From contig CAUTMV010000001.1 in the NCBI GenBank assembly GCA_963540505.1, positions 62,001 to 126,000 of the forward strand: DNA of 64,000 nucleotides, in the 5' to 3' direction. The notes below the pieces were generated by a model. That model was not told the origin of the DNA, made no database searches, and saw nothing but the letters and a program-made list of their open reading frames with translations. The position numbers and the translations under genes are program-made. This stretch comes from Wolinella sp963540505 (lineage in GTDB: Bacteria > Campylobacterota > Campylobacteria > Campylobacterales > Helicobacteraceae). Below, one piece after another: positions 42,372-50,905 of the stretch (positions within the stretch are counted from its first letter, which is position 1; each line of letters begins with the position of its first letter).

Positions 42372-43562
42372 CTAGGTTAGCGATGAGGTTTGGTAGAGAT
42401 CCATGAGCTTTTGATAAAACTCCCCATCATTGCGCTCGATCATCAACCCATCGGAGGGCATGATGTCATAATAGAGTCGCTCAAGATTCTTAAAGCGATT
42501 AGGGAAAAGCTCGCTTAGAATAATCGCTGAAATCTCCTTGCGCACGAGAATCGCGGGGGGCAGTAGCCCCAAGCGGAAAAACTCAAGAATCGAATCGGAA
42601 TGGTAAGTGATGTGGTGATGGTGCCCGTGCGGGCAAGTTTTGTCGCTTACAAGCGTGCGACACAGGTCGCAATAGACAAATTCGCTCATGATTTTAATCT
42701 CTATATCAATGCCTTTGAGCGTGTCAAAAATACAATGAAGCCGATTGTGGTCGTAATACATCGAAAGTCCCGCGTGATTCGCGCCCGTGATGAGCCGATC
42801 GCAGCCTAGATTTTGCGCGAGAATCGCATCTAAAATCATCTTATTTTCGCCCATAAAAAGGGAGGTGTCTTCTAAGGGAACGATGAGGATACGATTTTTG
42901 GGAAGGTAGTGATCGACGAGGAATTCAAGGGTTTTGCAGCGCAAAGGGTAATCCATAAAGTCCCTCTGGTAGGGCTTTAGGAGGAAAAGCACCAAAAGAT
43001 CCGTCTCATCAAGACTCAGACGAATGATACGCTCATGCCCCCTGTGTAGGGGTCTTGCCGAGAGCATGAGGGCAGTGGTGTGTTTGGCGTTGATGCTCTC
43101 TTGCGCCCTTTTGATGCGGCGTTTCAGCTCCTTAATCTCATCAAAGCCCTCAATCAAATATTTGCCGCAAACAGCGTAATTCCCGAGCCTCTGATAGATT
43201 GCGCGTGCCCTAGGCGAAGTAAGATCGCCCCCCATAATCTTCCGAAAACAGTGCTCGCGATCAACGGGAAATACTTCATCGACGATAATGCTCCCGCAGC
43301 TTCGCTTCTGACACACAAGTTCGAGAATTTCGCCCTTTTGCGCGCTTTGCAGCACCTGCTCGTTGTGCTCCCCGCTGGGTGATAGCAAAAAGGGCGCAGG
43401 GAAGGTCTTACCCTTGTAGATTCCGCCCTTATCCACTTCGTTCATCTCTTGCTTATTCATCAGGCAATCCACGGGCAAAAGCGCGCCTTCTTGACACAGA
43501 GCGAGCATGGAGAGCGCCTCTTTATCGAGGTAAAGAATCCTATTTTTTCTTGCTGATTCCAT
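42372..43562 (-). CDS. ATP-sulfurylase-like nucleotidyltransferase
   Basis: A 396-residue protein like sulfate adenylyltransferase (Sat). It has the PUA-like N-terminal region, the nucleotide site PLHRGHERIIRLS (HxGH), a GANHAGLSMYYD loop corresponding to the sulfurylase GRDHAG motif, and a zinc-ribbon-like CDLC...CPHG region. Campylobacter jejuni Cj1609 at the same place is annotated as a sulfate adenylyltransferase (recalled). No APS kinase or reductase genes are nearby, so sulfate activation is not proven. The ATG at 43562 overlaps the preceding gene by 23 bases; the upstream open frame is antisense-like extension. Confidence 0.72.
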   Translation of the reverse strand: MESARKNRILYLDKEALSMLALCQEGALLPVDCLMNKQEMNEVDKGGIYKGKTFPAPFLLSPSGEHNEQVLQSAQKGEILELVCQKRSCGSIIVDEVFPVDREHCFRKIMGGDLTSPRARAIYQRLGNYAVCGKYLIEGFDEIKELKRRIKRAQESINAKHTTALMLSARPLHRGHERIIRLSLDETDLLVLFLLKPYQRDFMDYPLRCKTLEFLVDHYLPKNRILIVPLEDTSLFMGENKMILDAILAQNLGCDRLITGANHAGLSMYYDHNRLHCIFDTLKGIDIEIKIMSEFVYCDLCRTLVSDKTCPHGHHHHITYHSDSILEFFRLGLLPPAILVRKEISAIILSELFPNRFKNLERLYYDIMPSDGLMIERNDGEFYQKLMDLYQTSSLT

Positions 43563-44430
43563 ACCTTTTCCTCTTCTCCCAAAGGCTTTTGCGCGACATT
43601 CCGAGGCGTTTGGAAATCTCCGTGTCGGGGTATTTGTGCTCGAAGCGAACAATGACACTCTTGACGTAATCATCAAGCGAGAGAATCTCCTCGCCCAGGT
43701 CGATCTCCTGAGGAATCCCGCGAATATCGATGATGTTTGGATACGGAGGCTCTTCATTAGAGACAAAAGAGAGGATCGCCAAATGTCCCGCGACTATTTC
43801 AAAAAGCTCGCCTCTTTCGCTTTTTTTGAGCGATTCTGAGCCGATGATATAGCTCATTTCGCGTTTATGCAGTCCCTTTTTTAGCCATTCGCGCCAGCTG
43901 CTCCCCACTTCATTTAAGACAATGAGATTAGGCACGACGGAGAGCTCCCTAATGTAGCGCATTACGTAAGAATCGGCGCATTTTTGGGTGTTACTCCAGA
44001 GCACAAAAGGGGGCGTTAGACGCTCTTTACTCGGCACATTTGGGAGGGCAAAAGTGAGATAATTACGATAAAAATCTGCCTCTTTTTTAAGCTTTTGGAA
44101 TGCCTGAAAATGCTCAATTTTCCGCACAAGCTCATCAATCATAAAGGGCTTTAAAATATAATCTTTCGCCCCGGCTTTGAGCGGTTTGCTCACGGTATCA
44201 TCACTCACATAGGCGATCATCAAAATCACAATGGTGTTACGATATTTCTCAATAATGGGGTAGAAATCCTGCCCCGAAAGATTGGTTGAGAGCAGCACCA
44301 CATCATAAACCTCGTCTTTGAGTGCTTCGGTAACCAGCGAGACGATTTCGCATTCAAAACCCAAATCGGCGAGCTTTGAGGCGATACTCTGAGCGAGATA
44401 AATCTCATTTTCAACGATTAAGATACGCAT
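43540..44430 (-). CDS. Atypical orphan response regulator (HP1021/Cj1608 type)
   Basis: A 296-residue regulator. The receiver domain starts MRILIVENEIYLAQ, but the phospho-acceptor position is S48 (VVLLSTNLSG) in place of aspartate, so it cannot be phosphorylated in the usual way. A middle region of about 100 residues is followed by a Fis-like helix-turn-helix (TEISKRLGMSRKSLWEKRKRYGI). In Helicobacter pylori and Campylobacter jejuni this factor binds oriC to limit DnaA and controls redox-responsive genes (published, recalled). It lies in the ispDF group, overlapping ispDF by 20 bases, exactly as HP1020-HP1021. Confidence 0.85.
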   Translation of the reverse strand: MRILIVENEIYLAQSIASKLADLGFECEIVSLVTEALKDEVYDVVLLSTNLSGQDFYPIIEKYRNTIVILMIAYVSDDTVSKPLKAGAKDYILKPFMIDELVRKIEHFQAFQKLKKEADFYRNYLTFALPNVPSKERLTPPFVLWSNTQKCADSYVMRYIRELSVVPNLIVLNEVGSSWREWLKKGLHKREMSYIIGSESLKKSERGELFEIVAGHLAILSFVSNEEPPYPNIIDIRGIPQEIDLGEEILSLDDYVKSVIVRFEHKYPDTEISKRLGMSRKSLWEKRKRYGISKKK

Positions 44431-45562
44431 ATTTTGTCCAATCTTTCAGTCTCATTCCCACGCTCGCGCTTGCGGCGATTCCCTCCCTGCGCCCCGTGAA
44501 GCCTAATGATTCCGTCGTGGTCGCCTTCACGGAGACTTTACGCCGCTCTACTCCTAAAATGCCCGCGAGCTCCTGCTCCATCATCGCTTTGTAGGGCGAG
44601 AGTTTCGGAGCTTGCGCCATGATTGTGATGTCCGCATTCACAAGCTCAAAGCCCACATGATGGGCAAAATTCATTACCCTTTGGAGTAGGATCTTTGAGT
44701 TGATTCCCGCGTATTCAGGGCTATGATCGGGGAACCACTCCCCAATGTCGCCCGCACCCATCGCACCCAAAATCGCATCAATAAGCGCGTGGATTCCCAC
44801 ATCGCCATCGCTATGCGCCTTAAAAGCTCGCTCAAAGGGTATTTTCACGCCACAAATCTTAAGGGAATCGCCCTCTTTAAAGGCATGCACATCAAAGCCG
44901 CTTCCCATGTATGTCCCGCTATAAGGTGGATTAAAACCCCTTAAAAGCGTGATTTCTTCGGGATTGGTTAGCTTCTTAAGCCGCTCGCTTCCCTGCACGA
45001 GGAGCACCTTCCCGCCATTTGCGCTAATCGCACTACTCTCGTCGGTAAAATTACCCTTTTTAAGTGCGGCTCTTAATGCCTCTACACGGCTTAGTTGCGG
45101 TGTTTGTATGAGCTTAATCGCCTCTCGCTCCAAATATTTTCCCTGATAGCTGACCGTGTCGCTCACGCCCAAAAACGGTGCGACACAATCCGCCTCCCCA
45201 AGACGCTCTAATACCCGCCCAACCACGTCGCTAGGCACATCAAATCGCGCAACATCGCTCACTAACACCCACGGCGTTTGCACTTCTTTTAGGGCATTTT
45301 GGAGCGATTCCTGACGGCTCGCACCCCCGATAACGACCCTAAAATCCGTCTGCTTTTGCATATACCGCGCCTCCTCTTGTGATGCAGTGATAATCACCTC
45401 GGCAAAAGGCGCACTCTTTGCGAGGGAATGCGCTACATACTTCCACAAGGGGGTTTCGCCCAGCCATAGCCACTGCTTTTTTTGTCTGATTTGTAGCTCA
45501 TCATCGCCAAGAAAGCGTGTCGATTCCCCCGCTGCCATGATGATGAGAGAGAGTGCATTCAC
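44411..45562 (-). CDS. ispDF: Bifunctional IspD-IspF isoprenoid enzyme
   Basis: A 383-residue fusion. Residues 1-225 are IspD (MEP cytidylyltransferase; LIIMAAGESTRF nucleotide loop, SDVARFDVP) and 230-383 are IspF (MECDP synthase; GFDVHAFKEGD with metal Asp/His, AHSDGDVGIHALIDAILGA, TTTESLGFTGRREG). They catalyse steps 3 and 5 of the MEP pathway; the fusion is usual in Campylobacterota. The GTG at 45562 is chosen because AAGGAG stands 7 bases before it; a TTG at 45568 is too close. Confidence 0.94.
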   Translation of the reverse strand: MNALSLIIMAAGESTRFLGDDELQIRQKKQWLWLGETPLWKYVAHSLAKSAPFAEVIITASQEEARYMQKQTDFRVVIGGASRQESLQNALKEVQTPWVLVSDVARFDVPSDVVGRVLERLGEADCVAPFLGVSDTVSYQGKYLEREAIKLIQTPQLSRVEALRAALKKGNFTDESSAISANGGKVLLVQGSERLKKLTNPEEITLLRGFNPPYSGTYMGSGFDVHAFKEGDSLKICGVKIPFERAFKAHSDGDVGIHALIDAILGAMGAGDIGEWFPDHSPEYAGINSKILLQRVMNFAHHVGFELVNADITIMAQAPKLSPYKAMMEQELAGILGVERRKVSVKATTTESLGFTGRREGIAASASVGMRLKDWTKYAYLNR

Positions 45563-45580
45563 AAGCAAACTCCTTGTATG

Positions 45581-45612
45581 AAGATTCCCAAAAATAGGGA
45601 ATCTTGCTTTTT
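45581..45612 (+). terminator. Perfect hairpin made of two inverted RGGAATC words
   Basis: AAGATTCCC (45581-45589), loop AAAAATA, and GGGAATCTT (45597-45605) form a perfect 9-bp stem, followed by GC and five T on the plus strand. It lies between divergent ispDF and thiC, where no plus-strand gene needs a terminator, so it may act as an attenuator in a thiC leader or block stray transcription. On the minus strand it lies 5 bases before the ispDF ribosome binding site. Confidence 0.6.
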
Positions 45613-45758
45613 GAATGTTACGAAATTATACATATAAAAGCTTGCTTTTATCTTTTTTTGGATAGCTTTTAAGTTGCTTCAGGGCAGGTTTGTTCGCTTT
45701 GATTATTTATTGATAGAATTTATGTTTTGATTAGATATTAAAATTTTGGGTGAATTTA

Positions 45759-47102
45759 ATGCAAAGAGATTATGTGGAAAAACGCCAGAAAGATCCCATA
45801 AGGACGCAGCTTTATTATGCTAAGTCAGGGGTTGTTACCGAAGAGATGCAAGCGGTTGCAAATGTCGAAGGATTAAGGGCAGAGCTTGTTTGCAGCGAGG
45901 TTGCGCGCGGGAGGCTAATTATCCCTGCGAATATCAATCATCGCGCACTCGCCCCGATGGGAATCGGGGTCGCAACTCGCACTAAAATTAACGCAAATAT
46001 CGGTAGCTCTGCACTTTCAAGCTGTATCGAAGAGGAGGTGGAGAAGACACTTATCGCGATTAAATACGGTGCAGATACCATTATGGATCTTAGCACGGGT
46101 GGCGATCTTGATTTAATTCGTGAAGCGGTCATTGCAAATTCCAGCGTGCCTATTGGCACGGTGCCGATCTATCAGATTTTGCACGATGTGAATGGCGACA
46201 TTAAGAATCTTAGTATCGATTCCATGCTGAAAGTGCTCGAGCGGCAGGCGCGGCAGGGTGTGAGCTATTTTACGATTCATTGCGGATTTTTGCTTAGAGA
46301 CCTTCCTAAAGTGGCGAAGCGCAAGATGGGAATCGTCAGTCGCGGGGGCAGTCTCATGGCGTCTTATATGATGCACCGCCATCGCGAGAATCCGTTCTAT
46401 ACAGCCTTTGATGAGATTTTGGCGATTTGTCAGGAGTTTGATGTGTCGCTCTCTTTGGGCGATTCTCTGCGTCCGGGCTGCTTGGCTGATGCGAGTGATG
46501 AGGCGCAGCTCTCTGAGCTAAGAATCCTAGGCGAGCTGACGCACAGGGCGCAGGAGCGCGATGTTCAGGTGATGGTCGAGGGTCCCGGGCATGTTCCGAT
46601 GAATCAGATTGAGCGCAACATAAATCTTCAAAAAGAGCTCTGCAATGAAGCGCCTTTTTACGTGCTTGGTCCGCTTGTTACGGACATTGCCGCAGGGTAT
46701 GATCATATCGCTTCAGCCATTGGCGCGGCGATTGCGGCATGGAAAGGGGCGGCAATGCTCTGCTATGTTACGCCCAAAGAGCATTTGGGGCTTCCCAATG
46801 CCAAAGATGTCCGCGAGGGAATCCTCGCTTATAAAATTGCCGCGCATACTGCGGATATTGCACGCGGGCGCAAAGGGGCGCGAGATAGGGACGATGCGAT
46901 GAGTGATGCGCGCTATGCGTTTGATTGGAATTCTCAGTTCAAGCTGGCTCTTGACCCTGAGCGAGCGCGAGAATATCACGATGAGTCGCTTCCGCAGGAG
47001 GTTTTCAAAGAGGCGAAATTTTGCTCCATGTGCGGGCCGAAATTTTGCAGTTATAAAATCTCACAAGAGATTATTTCTAAACATACGTTAGGAGATTTGT
47101 GA
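45759..47102 (+). CDS. thiC: Phosphomethylpyrimidine synthase ThiC
   Basis: A 447-residue radical-SAM enzyme converting aminoimidazole ribotide to the thiamine pyrimidine. It has MEGPGHVP-type VEGPGHVPMNQIERN, GPLVTDIAAGYDHIASAIG and the C-terminal iron-sulfur motif C-x2-C-x4-C in CSMCGPKFC. The ATG at 45759 has GGG at a good distance; a GTG at 45750 has no binding site. No TPP riboswitch pattern is visible in the roughly 150-base leader, which instead holds a perfect hairpin. It shares one base with mrp (TGATG). Confidence 0.94.
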   Translation: MQRDYVEKRQKDPIRTQLYYAKSGVVTEEMQAVANVEGLRAELVCSEVARGRLIIPANINHRALAPMGIGVATRTKINANIGSSALSSCIEEEVEKTLIAIKYGADTIMDLSTGGDLDLIREAVIANSSVPIGTVPIYQILHDVNGDIKNLSIDSMLKVLERQARQGVSYFTIHCGFLLRDLPKVAKRKMGIVSRGGSLMASYMMHRHRENPFYTAFDEILAICQEFDVSLSLGDSLRPGCLADASDEAQLSELRILGELTHRAQERDVQVMVEGPGHVPMNQIERNINLQKELCNEAPFYVLGPLVTDIAAGYDHIASAIGAAIAAWKGAAMLCYVTPKEHLGLPNAKDVREGILAYKIAAHTADIARGRKGARDRDDAMSDARYAFDWNSQFKLALDPERAREYHDESLPQEVFKEAKFCSMCGPKFCSYKISQEIISKHTLGDL

Positions 47103-48220
47103 TGGATTCAGAAAAGGTTTTAGAGCTCCTTAAGGGGGTGATTTATCCCGGTTTTGAGAAAGATATTGTTACCTTTGGCTTTGTGCAGAGTGCCTCTTTG
47201 GAGGAGGGATTTTTGAATGTTACGGTAAGCATTCCATCAAGTGCGCCTGAGGTGGAGCAGCAGCTTCGCGCGAGCATTACCGAGAAGCTCGCCCCCTTAG
47301 AGGCTAAACATCTAAATCTTATCATCAATCAGCCTCAAGCCCAAAAGAGCGAGCCTCAAGCCCCGCAAGGTCCTAAAAATATCGCGCCTCATATTAAAAA
47401 TTTTGTCATGGTAAGTAGCGGTAAAGGGGGCGTGGGTAAAAGCACTACAAGCGTGAATCTCGCACTCGCGCTCGCGCAGCAGGGCAAACGTGTGGGGCTT
47501 TTGGACGCTGATATTTACGGCCCGAATATTCCGCGAATGCTCGGTGTGAATAAGGATCGCCCGATGGTTGATGAGGAGCAAAAGAAGCTCATACCCCTAA
47601 GCGCATATGGCATAGAGGTGATGAGTATGGGTGTGCTCTGTGATGAGGGGCAGTCGCTGATTTGGCGCGGACCGATGATTATTCGCGCGATTGAGCAGAT
47701 GTTAAAAGATGTTCGATGGAGCGAGCTTGATGTACTTATCATTGACATGCCTCCGGGCACGGGAGATGCACAGATTACGCTCGCGCAGAGTGTTCCGGTG
47801 AGTGCGGGCGTCACGGTTAGCACGCCTCAGCGCGTCGCGCTTGATGATTCCGCGCGCAGTCTTGATATGTTTGAGAAGCTTGGCGTCCCGCTTGCGGGAA
47901 TCATCGAAAACATGAGCGGCTTTATCTGCCCGGATAGCGGCAAGGAATACGACATTTTCGGCAAGGGCACAACTGAGGAGGTCGCTAAAGCGTTTAATAC
48001 TTTCGTGCTCGCGCAGATTCCCATCGAGCCGGCTGTGCGAGAGGGAGGCGATACGGGCAAACCGATCGTATTTTTCCACCCGGATAGCCATAGCGCGCGA
48101 GAATACATGAAAGCCGCCGCGACACTGTGGGAATTTATTGAGAAAATCAACCAAGAAAAGCGCGCGGATAATAGCGGCATTCAGCCCGTTAAAAACGGCA
48201 AATCCGCCTGCTCCATGTAA
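47102..48220 (+). CDS. mrp: Iron-sulfur cluster carrier Mrp/ApbC
   Basis: A 372-residue P-loop ATPase that carries Fe-S clusters. An MIP18-type domain (residues 1-75) precedes a proline/glutamine-rich linker and the ATPase with GKGGVGKST and LLDADIYGPNIPRMLG. The cluster motif is normally CxxC; here it reads CPDS at residues 276-279, so only one cysteine remains. Cluster supply to radical-SAM ThiC is a plausible reason for the coupling. In Campylobacter mrp lies beside ispDF (Cj1606-Cj1607, recalled). Confidence 0.9.
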   Translation: MDSEKVLELLKGVIYPGFEKDIVTFGFVQSASLEEGFLNVTVSIPSSAPEVEQQLRASITEKLAPLEAKHLNLIINQPQAQKSEPQAPQGPKNIAPHIKNFVMVSSGKGGVGKSTTSVNLALALAQQGKRVGLLDADIYGPNIPRMLGVNKDRPMVDEEQKKLIPLSAYGIEVMSMGVLCDEGQSLIWRGPMIIRAIEQMLKDVRWSELDVLIIDMPPGTGDAQITLAQSVPVSAGVTVSTPQRVALDDSARSLDMFEKLGVPLAGIIENMSGFICPDSGKEYDIFGKGTTEEVAKAFNTFVLAQIPIEPAVREGGDTGKPIVFFHPDSHSAREYMKAAATLWEFIEKINQEKRADNSGIQPVKNGKSACSM

Positions 48221-48288
48221 AAAATGGGTTGAAATCGGGTCGGGAATCGGGCTAAGATCGTAGGAATCAGAATAGGAGCTAAAGCGTC

Positions 48289-49269
48289 GTGGAATCGCTG
48301 ATTACTTTTGAAAATCTCTCGAAACGATACGGGGAATCGCTCGTGCTGGATAATATTTCGCTCACGATTGAGAAAGGCACGATTTATGGGCTTGTAGGGC
48401 ATAGCGGAGCGGGGAAATCCACGCTGTTACGCACAATTAATGGGCTAGAGAGCTTTGAGAGCGGGAATCTGCATGTGCAAGGCGTTGGGCTCAAAACCCT
48501 TAAGGGCGCGGAGTTGCGTGCTTTTCGCAAGAGAATTGGCATGATTTTTCAGCATTTTTCCCTGATGGCAAGCCAAAATGTTTTTGAAAATGTCGCCTTG
48601 CCGATGCGTTGTTGGCACTACTCCAGCGAGGAGATTAGGCGGCGCGTTTTGGAGCTTTTGGCTCTTGTGGGCTTGGAGGATAGGCGCGATTCCTACCCCA
48701 GCGAGCTTAGCGGTGGGCAGAAGCAGCGTGTGGCGATTGCGCGCGCGCTTACGCTTAATCCCCCGCTGCTCCTCTCCGATGAGGCGACCAGCGCGCTAGA
48801 CCCCTCTATGACGCAGTCCGTGCTGGATTTGCTGCAGAAGATCAACAAAGAACTTGGCGTTACGATTGTGCTTGTTACGCATGAGATGGAGGTGGTAAAA
48901 AAGCTCTGTCATCATGCGGCGTTTTTGCAAGAGGGCAAGCTCATCGAAGAGGGCGATGTGGAGGAGCTGTTTTTGCAGCCGAATTTGCGAATGCGCCATT
49001 TTTTGGGCGAGAGTGAGGTGCTACCTCAAAGCGGCGTGAATATTCGCCTCTATTTTCCCAAAGAGGTGGCACAAAATCCCGTTATCGCGAAGATGGCGCG
49101 GGAATTGGAGCTTGATTTTTCGATTGTTTGGGGCAGGTTGGAGCGTTTTAGTGAGGACGTGCTCGGCTCGCTTGTGATCAATCTGCCCGATTCCCACAAA
49201 GAGGAAGCGGAGCGATTCCTGCATGAAAATGGCGTGCGTTGGGAGATTATCAATGGAGGCGAACAATGA
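48289..49269 (+). CDS. metN: Methionine ABC transporter ATPase MetN
   Basis: A 326-residue ATPase with Walker A GHSGAGKST, signature LSGGQKQRVAIARAL, Walker B LLLSDEATSALDP and switch histidine in LVTHEMEVV. The C-terminal 85 residues form the NIL/ACT-like regulatory domain that binds methionine and shuts transport. GTG start. The 68-base gap after mrp holds two RGGAATC words and no riboswitch or terminator that I can recognise. It heads metNIQ. Confidence 0.92.
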   Translation: MESLITFENLSKRYGESLVLDNISLTIEKGTIYGLVGHSGAGKSTLLRTINGLESFESGNLHVQGVGLKTLKGAELRAFRKRIGMIFQHFSLMASQNVFENVALPMRCWHYSSEEIRRRVLELLALVGLEDRRDSYPSELSGGQKQRVAIARALTLNPPLLLSDEATSALDPSMTQSVLDLLQKINKELGVTIVLVTHEMEVVKKLCHHAAFLQEGKLIEEGDVEELFLQPNLRMRHFLGESEVLPQSGVNIRLYFPKEVAQNPVIAKMARELELDFSIVWGRLERFSEDVLGSLVINLPDSHKEEAERFLHENGVRWEIINGGEQ

Positions 49270-49916
49270 GTGAATTATGGGTAAAAATCCTGCTTCCGGC
49301 GACTTTGGAGACGCTCTATATGAGCTTTGTAGCGACGTTTATCGCGCTGTGCATGGGAATCCTGCCCGCAATTTTGCTCACACTCTCGGACGCAAAGGGC
49401 TTGCGTCCGAATGCAAAACTCTATCAGGCACTCGATTTGGTCGTGAATATGCTCCGCTCCTTCCCCTTTCTCATTCTGATGATTGTGCTTTTCCCGCTCA
49501 CAAAATTCCTACTTGGCAAGACCATCGGCACGAGCGCGGCGATTATTCCGCTTAGCATTAGCGCGGCTCCTTTTGTGGCGAGGATTTTGGAAAATGCGCT
49601 AAAAGAGGTCGATAGGGGCGTGGTTGAGGCGGCGAAGAGCTTTGGCGCGGGCGATTATCAGATTATTTTTAGGATTATGCTCCCTGAGGCACTGCCCTCA
49701 ATTGTCTCGGGAATCACGCTGACGCTCATCACAGTCGTCGGATTTTCCGCGATGGCAGGGGCGATTGGTGGCGGCGGGCTCGGAGATGTGGCGATTAAAT
49801 ACGGCTGCTATCGATTCCAGAGCGATGTGATGTTTTATACGGTGATTTTGCTTGTCGTTTTGGTGCAGGTGATCCAGAGTATCGGCGATTTTATCTATCG
49901 CCAAATCAAACATTAA
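49266..49916 (+). CDS. metI: Methionine ABC transporter permease MetI
   Basis: A 216-residue permease with five membrane segments, the N-terminal LPATLETLYMSFVATFIALCMGILPAILL region and the EAA-type loop VEAAKSFGAGDYQIIFRIMLPEALPSIVSG. The ATG at 49266 overlaps the metN stop (ATGA) and follows GGAGG; the open frame upstream belongs to metN. Confidence 0.92.
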   Translation: MSELWVKILLPATLETLYMSFVATFIALCMGILPAILLTLSDAKGLRPNAKLYQALDLVVNMLRSFPFLILMIVLFPLTKFLLGKTIGTSAAIIPLSISAAPFVARILENALKEVDRGVVEAAKSFGAGDYQIIFRIMLPEALPSIVSGITLTLITVVGFSAMAGAIGGGGLGDVAIKYGCYRFQSDVMFYTVILLVVLVQVIQSIGDFIYRQIKH

Positions 49917-49981
49917 TCTTCGCAGTAATAGAATGGGCACTTTCCATAATTGAGTGAGATTCTCATTTTAAAGGATTTTTC

Positions 49982-50800
49982 ATGAATAAGACTGTTTTAT
50001 TTAGCGTTTTTATCGGTGGTGCGCTGCTTTTTGGCGGTTGTGGCGACACAAAGAGCGAGGAGGGCGCGGCTTCTTTGGCTAAAGCGAGCAAGAAGCTTGT
50101 CATTGGCGCGACTCCCGAGCCTCATGCGAGCATTCTTGCAGAGCTCGTCACTCCGCTCAAAGAGGCGGGAATCGAGCTTGAGATCAAGGAATTTACCGAT
50201 TATGTTACGCCCAATATGTCCCTAGAAGATGGCTCGCTTGATGCGAATTTCTTCCAGCATCTGCCCTACTTGGATCAGTTCAATAAGGAAAAAGGGACGA
50301 AGCTCGTTAGCATGGGAGGCGTGCATCTTGAGCCCATGGGGGTTTATTCTTCCAAGATTACCGCGCTTTCAGAGTTGCAAGAGGGCGATAGCGTGGCGAT
50401 TCCCAATGATCCGACCAATGGTTCGCGCGCGCTTTTGATTCTCCAAAAAGAGGGGCTCATCAAGCTCGCTGATAAGCCCTTGCTCTCGGCTCTTGATGTG
50501 ATAGAAAATCCAAAAAATCTCACGTTTAAAGAGCTGGATGCTCCTCAGCTTACGCGCGCACTCGGCGAGGTTGCCATCGCGGTGATTAATACCAATTATG
50601 CCCTCATGGCAGATCTCAATCCGCTCAAAAATGCCCTCGCGCTTGAGTCTAAAGACTCGCCTTATGCCAATATCATCGCGGTTAGGGAGGATAAGGCGAG
50701 CGATGAGCGCATTAAGACTTTCATGCAGACACTCCAAAGCGAGGCGATTAAAAATTTCATTATTGAAAAATATCAAGGAGCGATATTACCGGCTTTTTAG
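49982..50800 (+). CDS. metQ: Methionine-binding lipoprotein MetQ
   Basis: A 272-residue NLPA-family lipoprotein. Residues 1-20 are a lipoprotein signal ending LLFGGC. The mature domain has VIGATPEPHASILAELV, DYVTPNMSLEDGSLDANFFQHLPYL and IPNDPTNGSRAL, all typical of MetQ. It feeds methionine to MetNI. AAAGGA precedes the ATG, 65 bases after metI. A small GCCC-ATTTTC-GGGC hairpin with T-rich flank (50822-50850) could end the operon. Confidence 0.93.
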   Translation: MNKTVLFSVFIGGALLFGGCGDTKSEEGAASLAKASKKLVIGATPEPHASILAELVTPLKEAGIELEIKEFTDYVTPNMSLEDGSLDANFFQHLPYLDQFNKEKGTKLVSMGGVHLEPMGVYSSKITALSELQEGDSVAIPNDPTNGSRALLILQKEGLIKLADKPLLSALDVIENPKNLTFKELDAPQLTRALGEVAIAVINTNYALMADLNPLKNALALESKDSPYANIIAVREDKASDERIKTFMQTLQSEAIKNFIIEKYQGAILPAF

Positions 50801-50865
50801 TTTTACTTTCTGGAGTGGATCGCCCATTTTCGGGCTTTCCTCTTCTGTTTCCAGCCTCTTTAGGA

Positions 50866-50871
50866 TACAAT
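50866..50871 (+). promoter_or_regulatory. -10 box for the tandem-Cache gene
   Basis: TACAAT preceded by T-rich sequence, 35 bases before the ATG at 50906. Confidence 0.45.
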
Positions 50872-50905
50872 AAGCTTTATAAAACAGAGCACGGAGCGAG
50901 CAATT

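Noticed and set aside
45613..45758. TPP riboswitch before thiC
   Set aside because: None of the conserved TPP aptamer segments (CTGAGA, ACCTGATCTGG-type) is present.
47099..47104. GTG at 47099 as the mrp start
   Set aside because: The ATG at 47102 overlaps the thiC stop as TGATG, a common coupled start; the GTG adds one residue without support.
48221..48288. SAM or methionine riboswitch before metNIQ
   Set aside because: The 68-base gap is too short and shows no aptamer pattern. The metK leader shows none either.
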